The notes below the pieces were generated by a model. That model did not search any database. It was given only the letters and a program-made list of their open reading frames with translations, and was not told the DNA's origin. Source: Mastigamoeba balamuthi (Eukaryota; Evosea; Mastigamoebida; Mastigamoebidae). From it: 64,000 bases of DNA. The number at the start of each line of letters is the position of its first letter. Positions within the stretch are counted from its first letter, which is position 1. The translations under genes were made by a program, and so were the position numbers. The stretch is from the NCBI GenBank assembly GCA_902651635.1, contig CACRSC010000029.1, positions 201,022 to 265,021 on the forward strand, given 5' to 3'. This document shows positions 1-9,781 of this stretch, one piece after another.

Positions 1-467
1 TCTCTGGGGAGATTGCGGTTGGTGTGCTGGTTCCAATCAAATGTTCCGTCCGGAACTCATCAGCGCCTGCTCAGGCATGGGATAATGTAGTGCTTTCTCG
101 CAGACTGATCGGCATGTTGAAGAGGCTTCCCGCCAAAACAAAGTACAAAAATATTTTTTCGGTGGGAAGAAATCAAATGGTGGATTTCTGAACGCAGATA
201 CGCTCGCGGAATACGGGTTCTGCTTTGCCCGTTGTGCGACCGAGCTACCACGCAGCATGATTCGAATAAGCCGCGCGACCGGCAGAGCGAATGGCAAGAC
301 CCGCTCCAGCCGTTTTCTCTGTGATCGAGCTATGCAGCGAAAAGCATGTATGTTCCGTTTCTGTGTTTTGATGCGTTCGGGGGACGTATGTAGGAAGCCT
401 CGCCCGTGTATTCACATGAGATAGCGCGCGCGCGAATGGGTCGGTGGGGGGGGGGGGGACGCTGGGC

Positions 468-971
468 TCAGAACTCGAACTCCTCGCGGGGGTAGAGGGC
501 TCTGGCCGTGCAGGGGCTGAGGTACGTCCGCTGCAGCCACTCGTAGGGCGTCAGCCCCTCCCTCAGCCGCTCCCGCTCGTCTTCGCTGTCACTGTCGCTG
601 CAGCAGGCCCGTCTGTCGATCCAGTCCTGCATGGCCGAGGCCTCGGCGACCAGCTTGACCGTCGGGGCGTACTTGCCCCTGCGGCCGTCCTCGGTCTTGG
701 CGGCGCAGACGCCCCGCGAGCCGTCGTCCTCGACGAACGAGGCCCACATCGAGAACGCGACCCGCTTGTGCAGCAGCCGCCCTAGCAGCGACGACGGCTT
801 CGTCGGCTGCGGGGCGCGAGGGTCCCGGGAGCGGCGGCTGGGCGACGGGGAACGCAGCGAGCCCGAGGGGCGTGGGCTGGGAGCGGGATAGGCGGGGGCC
901 CTGGGATCCGGGGAGGCGATCCGCGGCAGGGCTGGGCTCGAGGCACGAGCGGCACAGACGCAGCACCCCAT
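468..971 (-). CDS. MGCC-motif small acidic-tailed protein, copy 1
   Basis: Single-exon reading frame of 167 residues, starting at the ATG at 971. The N-terminus MGCCVCAA is a textbook dual-acylation pattern: Gly2 for N-myristoylation and Cys3/Cys4/Cys6 for palmitoylation. This predicts a peripheral membrane protein (family knowledge plus inference). A Ser/Pro/Arg-rich linker (about residues 10-55) is followed by a conserved block containing LLGRLLHKRVAFSMWASF and a C-terminal block with TPYEWLQRTYLSPC, ending in EEFEF. A near-identical paralogue of exactly the same length lies at 53817-54320 on the same strand, which confirms the frame and the start. I do not recognise a named domain. It could be a membrane-tethered adaptor, but no function is claimed. 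Upstream, longer in-frame ATGs exist but are not conserved in the paralogue. Confidence 0.8.
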   Translation of the reverse strand: MGCCVCAARASSPALPRIASPDPRAPAYPAPSPRPSGSLRSPSPSRRSRDPRAPQPTKPSSLLGRLLHKRVAFSMWASFVEDDGSRGVCAAKTEDGRRGKYAPTVKLVAEASAMQDWIDRRACCSDSDSEDERERLREGLTPYEWLQRTYLSPCTARALYPREEFEF

Positions 972-1758
972 CGTGGTCGGCGCACTTGCCGCTGGGGACG
1001 AAAACAAGGGACTGCAGGGCAGATCCGAGCAGGGCGACCACTGTCGCACATTCCCTGAAAGAGCAGCCCATGAGCGAAGCTGAATCCGCCATTCCGGGGC
1101 GGCGGAGGAAGCGTCCATGGTCCCGCACGCTGCGCGCCCCCGAGCGGGCCCCCGAAGCGGAGCGGCGTGCTGGCAGCGGCCAGCGGGCGCGGGGTGGGCA
1201 GAGGTGGCCGCCAGGGGCGGGGGAGCAGGGTCGACGGAATACGCGAAACCGTTCGTGGAGTGGGGCTGAAAAACTAGGGTGAGGTTCTCTCCATCAGGAT
1301 GCTTCTGTAGAAGCTCGAGAGGGAGCCTTCTCGGTGTGGCTATTTTCTCGCTGGGGCTTCGCCTTCCCTCTTGGATCTGTTGGGCTCTCGGGCTCGGCGG
1401 GTGTTCTGGCTCGTAGTCATTAATAGCGCGTTCTGCTCTCTGGAAACACTCTGTCTCGCCCGCCCCCCGCCGCACGGAGCGCAGGGCGGACGGTGCGCTC
1501 TGGCCCTGCGTGGACCACGCGCGTGTCACACGCCCCCGCCCCTCCCCCTCGCCTGGCCTGGATTCCCTCATGTGACGTTCTGCACTGCCAACAGCGCTGC
1601 TGGGCGATTGTGCAGTCCGCATGCATAGAAGTGAACATGTATCGGAACTACCCTGAGCGACCGTATCCGGGGCGGGGGGCCAACGCAGCGTCACAATGCT
1701 GGACTCCCCGACAGGATTTTGGCGAATCTTCTCGGCTGATCCGCACCCCAACGTCGTT
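972..1758. other. Divergent intergenic region
   Basis: Spacer between two divergently oriented genes. Open frames here are not supported by the paralogue or by any family. It includes a GCGAATCTTCTC element around 1724, close to the start of the downstream oxidase, which resembles the AATCT elements of other spacers. No RNA gene is visible. Confidence 0.4.
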
Positions 1759-1884
1759 ATGCAACGCGTGTCGTTTTTCCCCGAATCGCTCGTCGCTCTC
1801 GCGCTCTTGTGCTGCTGCTGCTGCTGGGCCAGCACCCGCGTCGCCGTCGTGGGCGGGGGCATCGGAGGCAGGTCCGCACCCCAC

Positions 1885-1917
<33 letters not shown>

Positions 1918-3709
1918 CTCACGGACAACGGGCCAGCGTCATCTGACGTCACTACCGCAGTTACGTGGCGTACGAGCTGGCGAGGCGGAGCGGCGGTGAC
2001 GTGGCGGTGACGGTCTTCGAGAAGCGCCACGAGGTGGGGGGCCGCGTGCACACGGACGTGTTCGCGACGCCCGACGGCCCCGTCTCGGTCGACCTCGGCG
2101 GCTCGCTCTTCCACACCAAGGCGCGCTGCAGGGCTGGCGAGTGGGGTGCCTGCGATCGAGAGGGGGTGGATGTGGTCAAGAGAGATAGGGGGGAGAGAAG
2201 AAGGGGTGGGGGGTCTTTCTGACGGGGCCTGCTGGCATGGCTTCTCCTGGGCAGTACAACCCCATCACCATGGAGCTCGTGAAGAGGCTCGGCCTCGAGT
2301 GGGAGGGCCTGACGAGGAGCACGGGGTTCTGGGATGGCTCGAGCTTCGTCTTCGAGCAGTCGGGGAGCGCGGCGCTCGCGACGCTGCGGGCCCTGCGGAG
2401 ATACCGTCTGGCGCCCATCAGATTCAATTGTAAGTCGGCCAGACGACGCTCGCGGGCTCACCGCACAGCTCGCCAGCGTGGGTGGGCGCGGCCACGTCGG
2501 GCTGGATGAAGATCTACGACGCTCAGGAGCCGTGGGACAACGTCACGAGGCTCATGGAGAGCGTGGGCCTCGCGGAGTTCACGAGGTCGACGCTCAACGA
2601 GTGGGCCCGCCAGCAGGGCCTCGACGGCCGCTTCCTCGACGAGATCGTCGTGCCCGTCATACGCGACATGTACACGGGCGACCCTGACGTGCTGACCCCA
2701 CTGTCCGCGCTCATCTCGATGGCTGGTGCGAGCGGCGGCGGCGAGGTCAAGAACGGCACGCAGTTGCTGCCCAGGAGACTCATGAGGTGATCACTCGGGC
2801 GAGCCAACGGCCCTCCCTCATTCGTGCCTCCTTAACAGCGGGAACTGCGCAGCGCGTCCAAAGCGACCGTCAGGACGCACACAGAGGTCAGGGAGATCGC
2901 GCTGAAGGAGGACGGGCTGTTCCATGTGAAGGTCCGCCCAACGAGCGAGCAGAACTCCGAGGAGGTGGACGCTGGCTCGTTCGACTTGGTTTTCATTGCA
3001 GCGCCACTGGAGGTCTGACCAAGGGGTGCAATTGGTCGCTGTCCTCGCTAATGGCACGGGGCAACAGTTGGCAAAGATGAGGCTTGTGGGGTTCGGAGGC
3101 TCGGTTGCAGGCATGCACAGGGAGTACAAGAAGTGCCACAACTACGCGGTGTTTGGTAGGCTCAGGACGGTACTCGTTTTCGTTCTCGGCCTCTCGTACC
3201 CACCTGGTTGGCGCAGGAGTACTTTGGCAAGAGTAGGCAGGACATGGTGGACTGCGTGATGACTACCAACAACCCTCGCATACCCTTCAACTTTCTCTCT
3301 ATTTCGCGCAGGTCTGGCCGCTTCCGCATTTCCATTGCCCTGACGTACAAATAAGGCTATCCAACGGGACTGACCTCATCGCCATCTCGTCGGAGAACCC
3401 CATCACGAGTGTTACAATGGAGAGCTTGGTCGAGGGCCATCGCGTGCTGGATTAGTGAGCCGGCACTGCCGTTGCCCACACTAACACAAGAGCCGCAGCA
3501 TTCCGTGGAGGGCCTATCCTGTCTTGAAGGTCGGAATCGCTGTTCCACCCTTCCGCCTGCACCAGCGCGCGTTCTACCTCAACGCCTTCGAGAGCGTCAC
3601 GTCGGTCATCGAGGGCCAGCTCGTCGCAGCCAAGAACGCGGTCGACCTCGCAATGAGCCATCTGCGTTCACTGGACCCACCGCAGCAGCAGCAGCAGAAG
3701 GAGCTCTGA
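1759..3709 (+). CDS. PCYOX1: Prenylcysteine oxidase (FAD-dependent)
   Basis: A multi-exon gene. The product starts with a hydrophobic, Cys-rich signal segment, then the FAD-binding motif RVAVVGGGIGGS, then FEKRHEVGGRVHTDVF. Later segments align by eye with animal PCYOX1: LGLEWEGLTRSTGFWDG, FLDEIVVPVIRDMYTGD, and a C-terminal RAFYLNAFESVTSVIEGQ matching the family's DRLYYLNGIE region. The family oxidatively cleaves prenylcysteine released in lysosomes, yielding Cys, a prenyl aldehyde and peroxide. Exons: 1759-1871, 1961-2120, 2255-2429, 2477-2786, 2839-3012, 3068-3148, 3217 to about 3257, about 3312-3453, and a last exon from about 3500 to 3709. The second intron needs a GC donor (2121). One junction (2786/2839) does not keep phase, so a one-base sequence error or damage is possible there. 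The rest of the protein is coherent. Confidence 0.88.
1884..1911 (+). repeat. AG dinucleotide microsatellite in intron 1 of the oxidase gene
   Basis: About fourteen AG units in a row, just inside the first intron (1872-1960) of the prenylcysteine oxidase gene. It is a simple repeat with no evident role. Confidence 0.9.
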
Positions 3710-3767
3710 TCCGGGCACCAGCGTGGCAAAGGTGGCACCCCTCCCAACAGCCGCAGCAGCAATCGGG

Positions 3768-4430
3768 TCACAAAACGACGCTGAATTCGGACCCGTGTCT
3801 GTAGACTGTTACAGCAAACTGCAGTTTGAGGGCCTGTTGCTGTCCCTTGGCGTCCACCGTCTCCATATCGATCGGCAGCCGAGCGCAGGCCCACAGCCGC
3901 TCCTCCGCGTCGCTGCGCCTGCGCACGAAGAACGAAACGGCTCCGAACGGGTCGCACGTGCACGTGTACTGCCAGCCCGGCTTCCCCCCGAGGCGCGTGC
4001 CCCCCGAGGGGTCGCGGACCTCGATGCCGTCCTCCCCCTGGATGACGATGGCCCCGCTGACGACGCCCAGGACGCAGAGGCAGCTGCCCGGGGCGGAGAC
4101 GATGGCCTCGGTCTGCGGGTCCGCGAAGACCGCGGAGGGCGGGGGGCCGCGTGTGACCAGGACGCCCAGGTACTCGGGGCCCTGCACGCGCTCCTGGTGC
4201 AGTAGCGTCACCGAGACGCACCTGCGCAGCGGCACATCGTGCGAGGGGCTCAGGGTCGCCCACGCGAACCCGCAGGGGCCGCTCGTCGGGCTCCTGCGGC
4301 CGCAGCAGCGCAGCCAGCGCCCCGTGACCGCGATCGACGGGTGCGTCAACGGCGGAGCGCAGAAGTGCGCGAGCTCCCGGGCGGAGCGGTCAAACGCTCG
4401 CGCAGCTGCCTCTCTCCACGCGCGGCTCAC
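3768..4430 (-). CDS. Hypothetical Cys-containing protein, 220 aa
   Basis: One uninterrupted reading frame, convergent with the oxidase gene that ends 58 bases away. The first third is Arg/Ala-rich. The middle and C-terminal parts look like a beta-rich globular domain, with alternating hydrophobic stretches such as VSVTLLHQERV, SAPGSCLCVLGVVSGAIVIQG, and a final LQFAVTVYRHGSEFSVVL. I recognise no family. The frame is preferred over the opposite-strand open frames because its hydrophobic periodicity and its single-exon completeness look protein-like. It could be the last exon of a larger gene, since no independent support for the start at 4430 exists. Confidence 0.5.
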   Translation of the reverse strand: MSRAWREAAARAFDRSARELAHFCAPPLTHPSIAVTGRWLRCCGRRSPTSGPCGFAWATLSPSHDVPLRRCVSVTLLHQERVQGPEYLGVLVTRGPPPSAVFADPQTEAIVSAPGSCLCVLGVVSGAIVIQGEDGIEVRDPSGGTRLGGKPGWQYTCTCDPFGAVSFFVRRRSDAEERLWACARLPIDMETVDAKGQQQALKLQFAVTVYRHGSEFSVVL

Positions 4431-4844
4431 GCTGGCGTACAGCGGCCTGGACGCGTGGGGGCGTCAGACGGGAGCCCGTGTGCGAGCCTTTGATTATTTA
4501 TAGTGCCAGTTGTGCGGAGAGTCCATCAGCGAGACGTAGTAGAGGATCAGGTCTAGCGTGGGGGGGAGCAGGGCCCCCTTCGGGCCGGGCTCCGAGGGTG
4601 GGCGGGACAGGCGCAGGCCGCCCAGGACGGTCGAGCTGCCTCGCGACCGCGTCCGCGAGGAGTCCAGCCACATGCGAGAGATTTTACTTTTCTGCGGATT
4701 GTCCGGCCCTTCGAAAGCACCGCATTCGCGCGTATCCCGTCGAGATCGCTCGCTGCAGTGTCCTGGAGCGCTGGTCCTACGCAGGGAACACGGTGATTCG
4801 CACGTTCTCAGTGCGGTTTTCTGGCGTCTCAACCGGCGGCAGGA
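4431..4844. other. Intergenic spacer
   Basis: Spacer between a minus-strand and a plus-strand gene. It contains a short AT-rich patch (4680-4695, GAGAGATTTTAC) as in other promoters of this window, and a TTATTTATAG stretch near 4495. Nothing coding could be supported. Confidence 0.35.
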
Positions 4845-5117
4845 ATGAAGCTGTACGCCGAGGGCGAGGGTCCGTGGCAGCCAACGGAGGAGGACCTCGA
4901 CGCGTTCGAGCAGGTTCTCGCGCAGGTGTGCATCCGCGAGCCCGACCTGCAGAAGCGCACCGCGCGTGCCTCGGACAAGCTCGTCGAACGCGGCTACCGC
5001 TTCGCCGTCGTCATCACCGACTCGGAGATATGCGCTGCCAACAGCTCGATGCCGTCGGCCCTGTGGGCCGCGTACTCGCACGAGGGCCACTGCTACGTGA
5101 TCTTCGTGCTCAAGTAG
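4845..5117 (+). CDS. Hypothetical small protein, 90 aa
   Basis: Compact frame starting MKLYAEGEGPWQPTEEDLDA and ending CYVIFVLK. It shows an N-terminal acidic helix (EEDLDAFEQVLAQV), a basic central helix and a C-terminal beta-like segment (YRFAVVITDSEI, HCYVIFVLK), so it looks like a small alpha/beta domain. No family is recognised. An upstream exon cannot be excluded, because AG-ending splice-acceptor-like sequence lies just before the ATG. Confidence 0.5.
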   Translation: MKLYAEGEGPWQPTEEDLDAFEQVLAQVCIREPDLQKRTARASDKLVERGYRFAVVITDSEICAANSSMPSALWAAYSHEGHCYVIFVLK

Positions 5118-5146
5118 CGGCGAGATACAAATAGCGCAAAAAGCCC

Positions 5147-5168
5147 GCGGCGGGATTCGATCCGCCGA
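5147..5168 (-). other. tRNA T-arm-like hairpin followed by T-run
   Basis: Perfect short palindrome CGGCGG/CCGCCG around a TTCGA-type loop. Read on the minus strand it resembles a tRNA T-arm, with a TTTTT run just after it. No D-arm or anticodon arm is visible upstream and the loop is eight bases long, so it is not called a tRNA. A very similar element lies at 17965-17988. Confidence 0.4.
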
Positions 5169-5209
5169 CCCGGCGAGTTATGGCGCAAAAGGATGTGTGA
5201 TTGGAGGGG

Positions 5210-7474
5210 TCAAACAGGCGGCGGCGAAGGTCCGAGCATGATGGTGATCCTGTGGACCTCGGTGAGGAACTCGAGGTCGGCTGTGCGCTCCTTCGAGTGC
5301 AGCGGCATCCCCAGCAGCGCCCCGGCCCCGTCCACAAAGTTGCTGTGCGAGTTCTGCGCAGAGGCCCGGAGGTCAGCCGATGAGGGAGGGGGCGGGGGGG
5401 GGGGGGAACACGCTCACTCTGTCCTTAGCCTGTAGCGTCAGGTGCGGAGTCGCGGAGTTCTTGAACGAAACCACAGCCACCGCCTTACCGTCGGGCGTTA
5501 CCCTCTCGTCGACCTTGTCCACTGTGCTCAGGGCCACTGCACTCGCCTGTTAGCACGCAGGTGCACGCAAGGGAGTGGGGGGAGCGTGCCTCTCTGCTGA
5601 GACTGCGGGCCGGACTCGGACTGCGGGTCGTAGTTGGGCGGGGTCAGGAGGAGGTCGGTCCTGTTGCTCGACACAGAGACCACGAACTCCTCGTACTCGG
5701 GCAGGCGCAGCACGCGGATGCCCTTGGACAGCTCCGACACCGCGAGCTCCTTGATCGTCGCCTCTGTGTCGGCCACCAGCTGCGCCTCGTCGCCGCACGC
5801 GCTCGTCTCGTCGGGCGTCGTCACGGGCAGCGCATTCCACCCCTCGCGCTCAGGGCCCCTGCGCAGCGGCTGCTGCTGCTGCTGCTGCTGCTCGGGGACC
5901 TCCTGCGGAGCCTCGAGCAGCGCAGTCAGCCACAGCGGCATCCCCTGCTCGGCCTGCGCGCTCTGCGCCTGCTGCAGCTGCGCGGGCGTCCTGGCGAAGG
6001 GCTTCGGCGGGGGCGCGGCGCTCAGCACGGGCTGCTGGCTGGCGGGCAGCGAGGGCCGCCTGGGGTGCACGACGGCGGGCGAGCCGAGCAGCTGCTGGCC
6101 CGTGGCGCACCTGGGCACCTGCACCGACACGGGCCTCTGGAACCCCGAGTGCGACACGCGGTGGCCGACGAGGCCCTGCTGCCGCATGGCGAACTGCGGG
6201 ACGTGCGGGGGCCCCAGCGCGGCCGTCTTGGGCGGCGACTCGAGCGGCTCCGCGGGCGGCGAGAGCACCTCGAGCTCCGGCGCGCACTGCGGCGACCTCG
6301 CCGACGGCGGGTGCGAAGGGGCGGCTCTGGGAGGCTGCTGGGGCATCGACCCTCTCGGCGGCAGCTGCGCGGGCGCCGGCGGCCTCTGCGCGGGCTGGAT
6401 GCCCGGAGGCCTGAGCGCGCTCCCCACGCGCGCCAGCGACACCTGCGGGGGCCCGCGCGGGATCGGCGGCGGCCCGCTGGTCGGGGACATCGTCTGCGCT
6501 GCGGCTGCGGGCGCGGGCGACGGCGACTTGGGCGGCGGGGTCGGCGCCGGGGAGAGCGAGCTCGGCGACATCAGGTCCTCCAGCGCCCTCTCCAGCTCCA
6601 GCAGGGCGCTCGGCGCCGCGACGCCGCCGGACGGCGTCGGCGGGGGCGCTGGCGGCGGCGGCGCCGGCGAAAGTGGGAATCGAGCAGGGAACGGCGATCC
6701 CGCGGGCGACGCGATCACAGTCCTCATCGGCGGGCTCTGCACCGCCGCCGGCGGCGACACCGACACCGAGCAGCACGGCGACCCCTCCCCCGCCGCCGCT
6801 GGTGGGGCCGCAGCCGCAGACGCGCCCGCCATCGGCGAGGATTTCCTCGCGGGATCCGCGAGCGACGACCGCGGGCTCGCGAACGCCGGCGGCGGCGGCG
6901 ACAGCGAGGCCGCGTGCTTGGGGCTGCCGGCGGCGCCCGGCGACTGGAACGCCCTCGACTGCGGGCTGCTGAGCGAGGCGTTGGTCACCGTCCGCACCGG
7001 CGGCGTCGGCGCCTGCGGGCAGTTGAGCGCCTGCTGCGCCCCGGGCGGCGGCCTCGCAGGCGGCGCCGCCACCGCCGCCGCGGCCCCCATCGACGCCGGC
7101 GCCCCGGGCGCGCACTGCGGCGCCTGCGGCGAGTCGCTCGTCTGCCTCGGCTGCTCCGCCGCCGCCGCCGGCTGGTGCGCGCGCATCGCGAGGCTCGGCG
7201 GCAGCGGGCGCACCGGAGGCGAGCGGAACGCCCCGGGCTGCGGGGGCGGCGGCTGCGCGGGGCCGTACGGGTCCTCGTCTCGCTGCTGCTGCTGTTGCTG
7301 CTGCTGCTGGGCCGGGGCGGCAGCGGGCTGCTGGTGCTGCTGGTACGCGGCGGCCGCGCGCGGGATGCCGCTCATGGCCGGGTGGTGGCCGCCCGAGGGC
7401 AGCAGGCGCGGGGGCCCGCCGGGCGCCGGCACGCGCGGAGGGCACCTCGGAGGGGGTGTGCTGCGCCCCGACAT
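5210..7474 (-). CDS. Large proline/glutamine/alanine-rich protein, 715 aa
   Basis: Three exons (7474-5590, 5536-5418, 5353-5210) that together keep phase. The product starts MSGRSTPPPRCPPRVP. Residues 1 to about 560 are low complexity: Pro, Ala, Ser and two poly-Gln runs, encoded by CAG repeats near 7281 and 5872. The C-terminal 150 residues look folded (IKELAVSELSKGIRVLRLPEYEEFVVSVSS, with GKAVAVVSFKNSATPHLTLQ in the second exon). Its first intron begins with GC (GCACG) and ends in AG. No named domain is recognised. The design, a long disordered region plus a small C-terminal domain, suits a scaffold or transcriptional co-regulator, which is inference. It ends head-to-tail with the STAT-like gene upstream, about 200 bases apart. 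Confidence 0.72.
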
Positions 7475-7674
7475 ACGCGTGGCGGTGTGGGAAATGCGTT
7501 GCGAGATTCGCTCTTTGGAAGCACGCGACGTGTCGTGGCGAATCCGCCAAAACGCGTTGAAGAAAAAACAAAGGCGGAACTCGAACGCGGGGAGTATTGC
7601 GTTGGCGTCGGTGTTGTTGCACGAGGGGGAGGGCGTTGTGTGTTCGTGGTGGGGGGAGGGGATGCTGGGTCGTT

Positions 7675-9247
7675 TCAGAGGTGCGAGAGCTGGCGGCCGT
7701 AGCGGCCTCGCAGGCGGAACGCGTCCGTGGGGGCGAGGGTGTTGGAGGCGGGGTCGTAGACCTGCCGCAGCCTCTGCGACGACAGCAGGCGCTCGACAAT
7801 GACCGTCTCGTCGAGCGCCTCGCCCTCGGACCGCACGTAGCAGTGGTCCACCGAGCCGTCCTCCCGCACGTACGCCAGCACGAGCTCCCCGGGCTCCCCG
7901 CTGCTCCATCTCAGCAGGAACGTGCCCGCCTCCTTGCCCGCCAGCGCCTCCTGCGGGATTGCGAATTGTTAATTCCTGGAATTGAATTTTGTACGGTACC
8001 TCTGCGTAGTCCTTGGTGACGAACCCGGCGAGCAGGCGCGGGTCGGACGCGGACCACAGGCGCGGCACCTTGGAGACCTCGGTCGCCGTGCGCACCAGCC
8101 AGGCGTGCGCGGCCTCGGGGCCCGAAAGCGACGCCAGCGCCGATCGTAAGTACTGCACGTCGCTGTCCGCCAGCGGGCGCGCTGCAGCGACGTCGGCGCC
8201 CAGCACGGCCTCGAACACGCCCTGCGCCTCCCGCGCCACCCTCTGCGCGTCCAGCCCCGCGTCCTGCGGCGTCGCGCAAGCGTCCCCGGCCAGCGCGGCG
8301 AGCGTTCTCCGCGGCTCGTCCGCAGGCGTCTGCAGCTGCGGCTGCTGCGTCTCTTGCTTGGGCGCGGAGAACATGAGCGGCTGCTGCGCCTGCTGCTGCT
8401 GCTGCTGCTGCTGCGGGGGCACCGGGGTCCGCGGGGCCTTGAGCACCGGCACAGAGGCGGCAGGCGGCGGCGGCATGGCCCCGCGCGCGCCGAGCGCCGC
8501 CTCGAGCGACTCGGGCGAGGCGAGCACCGAGTCGACCTTGTGGCGCTTGCTGAACGTGCGCAGGGGCAGGTCGACCGAGCACAGCGCGCACCCCGTCACC
8601 TGGTCCGACACGACGAACCGTATGCGCCACGGCGCCCCGCGCCCCGCCGTCGCCAGCACGAGCCTCAGCATCGCCTCGCCCTGGTCAAACGCCGCGCCCT
8701 CGCCCCCCTTGAGCCCGTCCTCCACGGGCCTCTCGAACCACTTGCCGTCCCTGCGCCACAGTGGGGAGAGGGGGGAAGGGTCAGTGCGGGGCGCAGGGCA
8801 GTGGTAGAGGGCGCACTTGTAGTGGAGCGACAGCAGGTGGGCGCTGGCGATGACGCCGGACGCGTTCTCGAGCGAGCCGCCCAGCCGCAGCCTGAACTTG
8901 TACTGTGTCGGGGCGCCGCCCACGAGGATGCACTCCCTGCGGTGGCCGCGCTGGTGAGCGACGGAGACCCGTGGAGACCCGTGGAGACCCGTGGAGACCC
9001 GTGGAGACCCGTGGAGACCCGTGGAGACCCGCGGAGACCCGGGCGAGGGGCGGGGAGATGCGCCGAAGACGCACCCGTCTTTGACCGAGTTGGAGGGGAA
9101 GTCGACGAGCTCGACCGAGGGGAGCTGCGACGGGTGGATGGGCGAGAGCGGGCAGCCGAGGGGCGACAGCGGCGGCTGCTGCGCCAGCGGGTCGTTGAGC
9201 GACATGGACCCGAGGAGCGCCTCGTCGAAGCTGTACGACTCGTCCAT
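7675..9247 (-). CDS. STAT-like transcription factor with C-terminal SH2 domain
   Basis: The C-terminal third matches the STAT linker plus SH2 arrangement: a helical ARPLADSDVQYLRSALASL region, then LLAGFVTKDYAEEALAG, then GTFLLRWSSGEPGELVLAYV, which carries the phosphotyrosine-binding Arg of the FLLR motif. It ends in a TDAFRLRGRYGRQ segment equivalent to the STAT P-x-x-x-AF-x-K-Y region. The middle (APTQYKFRLRLGG, WRIRFVVSDQVTG) may be the immunoglobulin-like DNA-binding domain, and a poly-Gln run separates the two. The last intron (7951-7999) is 49 bases. A further intron (about 8937-9076) probably removes a 10-bp minisatellite. The protein stops right after the SH2 domain, so it lacks the usual C-terminal phosphotyrosine tail. 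Dictyostelium and Entamoeba have STAT or CudA-type factors. The family assignment is confident for the SH2 half, weaker for the N-terminus. Confidence 0.8.
8961..9040 (-). repeat. 10-bp minisatellite, eight units
   Basis: Eight head-to-tail units of GTGGAGACCC (the first is ACGGAGACCC, the last GCGGAGACCC). The reading frame of the STAT-like gene stays open across it, giving a 10-residue period, but it most likely lies in an intron because a GT donor and a CCGCAG acceptor flank it. Confidence 0.92.
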
Positions 9248-9781
9248 CGGGCGCCGCTCGCTGCCAAGCGGTGGATTGCACTGGCGCTAGATTCGGTCCC
9301 CCAGATATTGTCCCGGTCACCCTCGGAATCTTGAGCCAGATATGAGCGAGCTTCCTCCCTCCTCCCGAGCGGTGGAGACCGAGCTCGGCTCACACCCCCC
9401 GCGCCACTGCCATATCAGCTCGAGTGCTGTTACAGTTTTTTCGCGAGTATCGGCTTCCAAGGCCCCAACATCGTTTCTATGCATGCTTGATGTTATGCAC
9501 CATTACGTCCGTGCAGAGCGTTATGGGAATCATGAGCACGCTTGCACTCTACTGAATGATGGAATTCGTGCAAGACCCTGTTTCAATCTGTCATTTTCAT
9601 CTAACATCACCCCTTCGTGGGAGAAGATAGATGAGCCAGATTTGTACGACATCCCCCCTTTCCAGATCAATTGAGACTGTTGAGAAATGCAGCGTTTTGA
9701 ATCTCTTTACGTCATTCATTCATTTAAGCAGTCCAGCATTTAAGTGCAACAAGTCATCTCCGCACAACACACAGCAAGATC
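9248..9781. other. Divergent intergenic region with promoter-like element
   Basis: Spacer between the divergent STAT-like gene and the next plus-strand gene. It holds CCAGATATTGTCC (9301-9313) and GGAATCTTGAG shortly after. The first is repeated exactly upstream of the DUF1349 gene. The 9420-9700 part is AT-richer than its surroundings and has an open frame (9342-9674) without protein-like character. Confidence 0.5.
9301..9331 (-). promoter_or_regulatory. CCAGATATTGTCC element upstream of the STAT-like gene
   Basis: CCAGATATTGTCC followed about ten bases later by GGAATCTT, 55-85 bases upstream of the STAT-like start codon. The same 13-mer plus GAATCT occurs at 15787-15806, about 95 bases upstream of the DUF1349 gene. 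The role as a core promoter or initiator is inferred from position and recurrence only. Confidence 0.45.

Noticed and set aside
5147-5168. Complete tRNA gene
   Set aside because: Only a T-arm-like stem is present. No D-arm, anticodon arm or matching acceptor stem within 90 bases, and the loop is eight bases long.
5634-7802. Very long plus-strand open frames opposite the Pro/Gln-rich gene
   Set aside because: They are antisense shadows of GC-rich, low-complexity codons. The minus-strand reading has phase-keeping introns and a folded C-terminus; the plus-strand ones are Arg- or Gly/Ala/Cys-rich without structure.
9342-9674. 110-codon plus-strand frame
   Set aside because: It lies in an AT-richer spacer, overlaps the promoter-like element of the STAT-like gene, and shows no domain or hydrophobic pattern.
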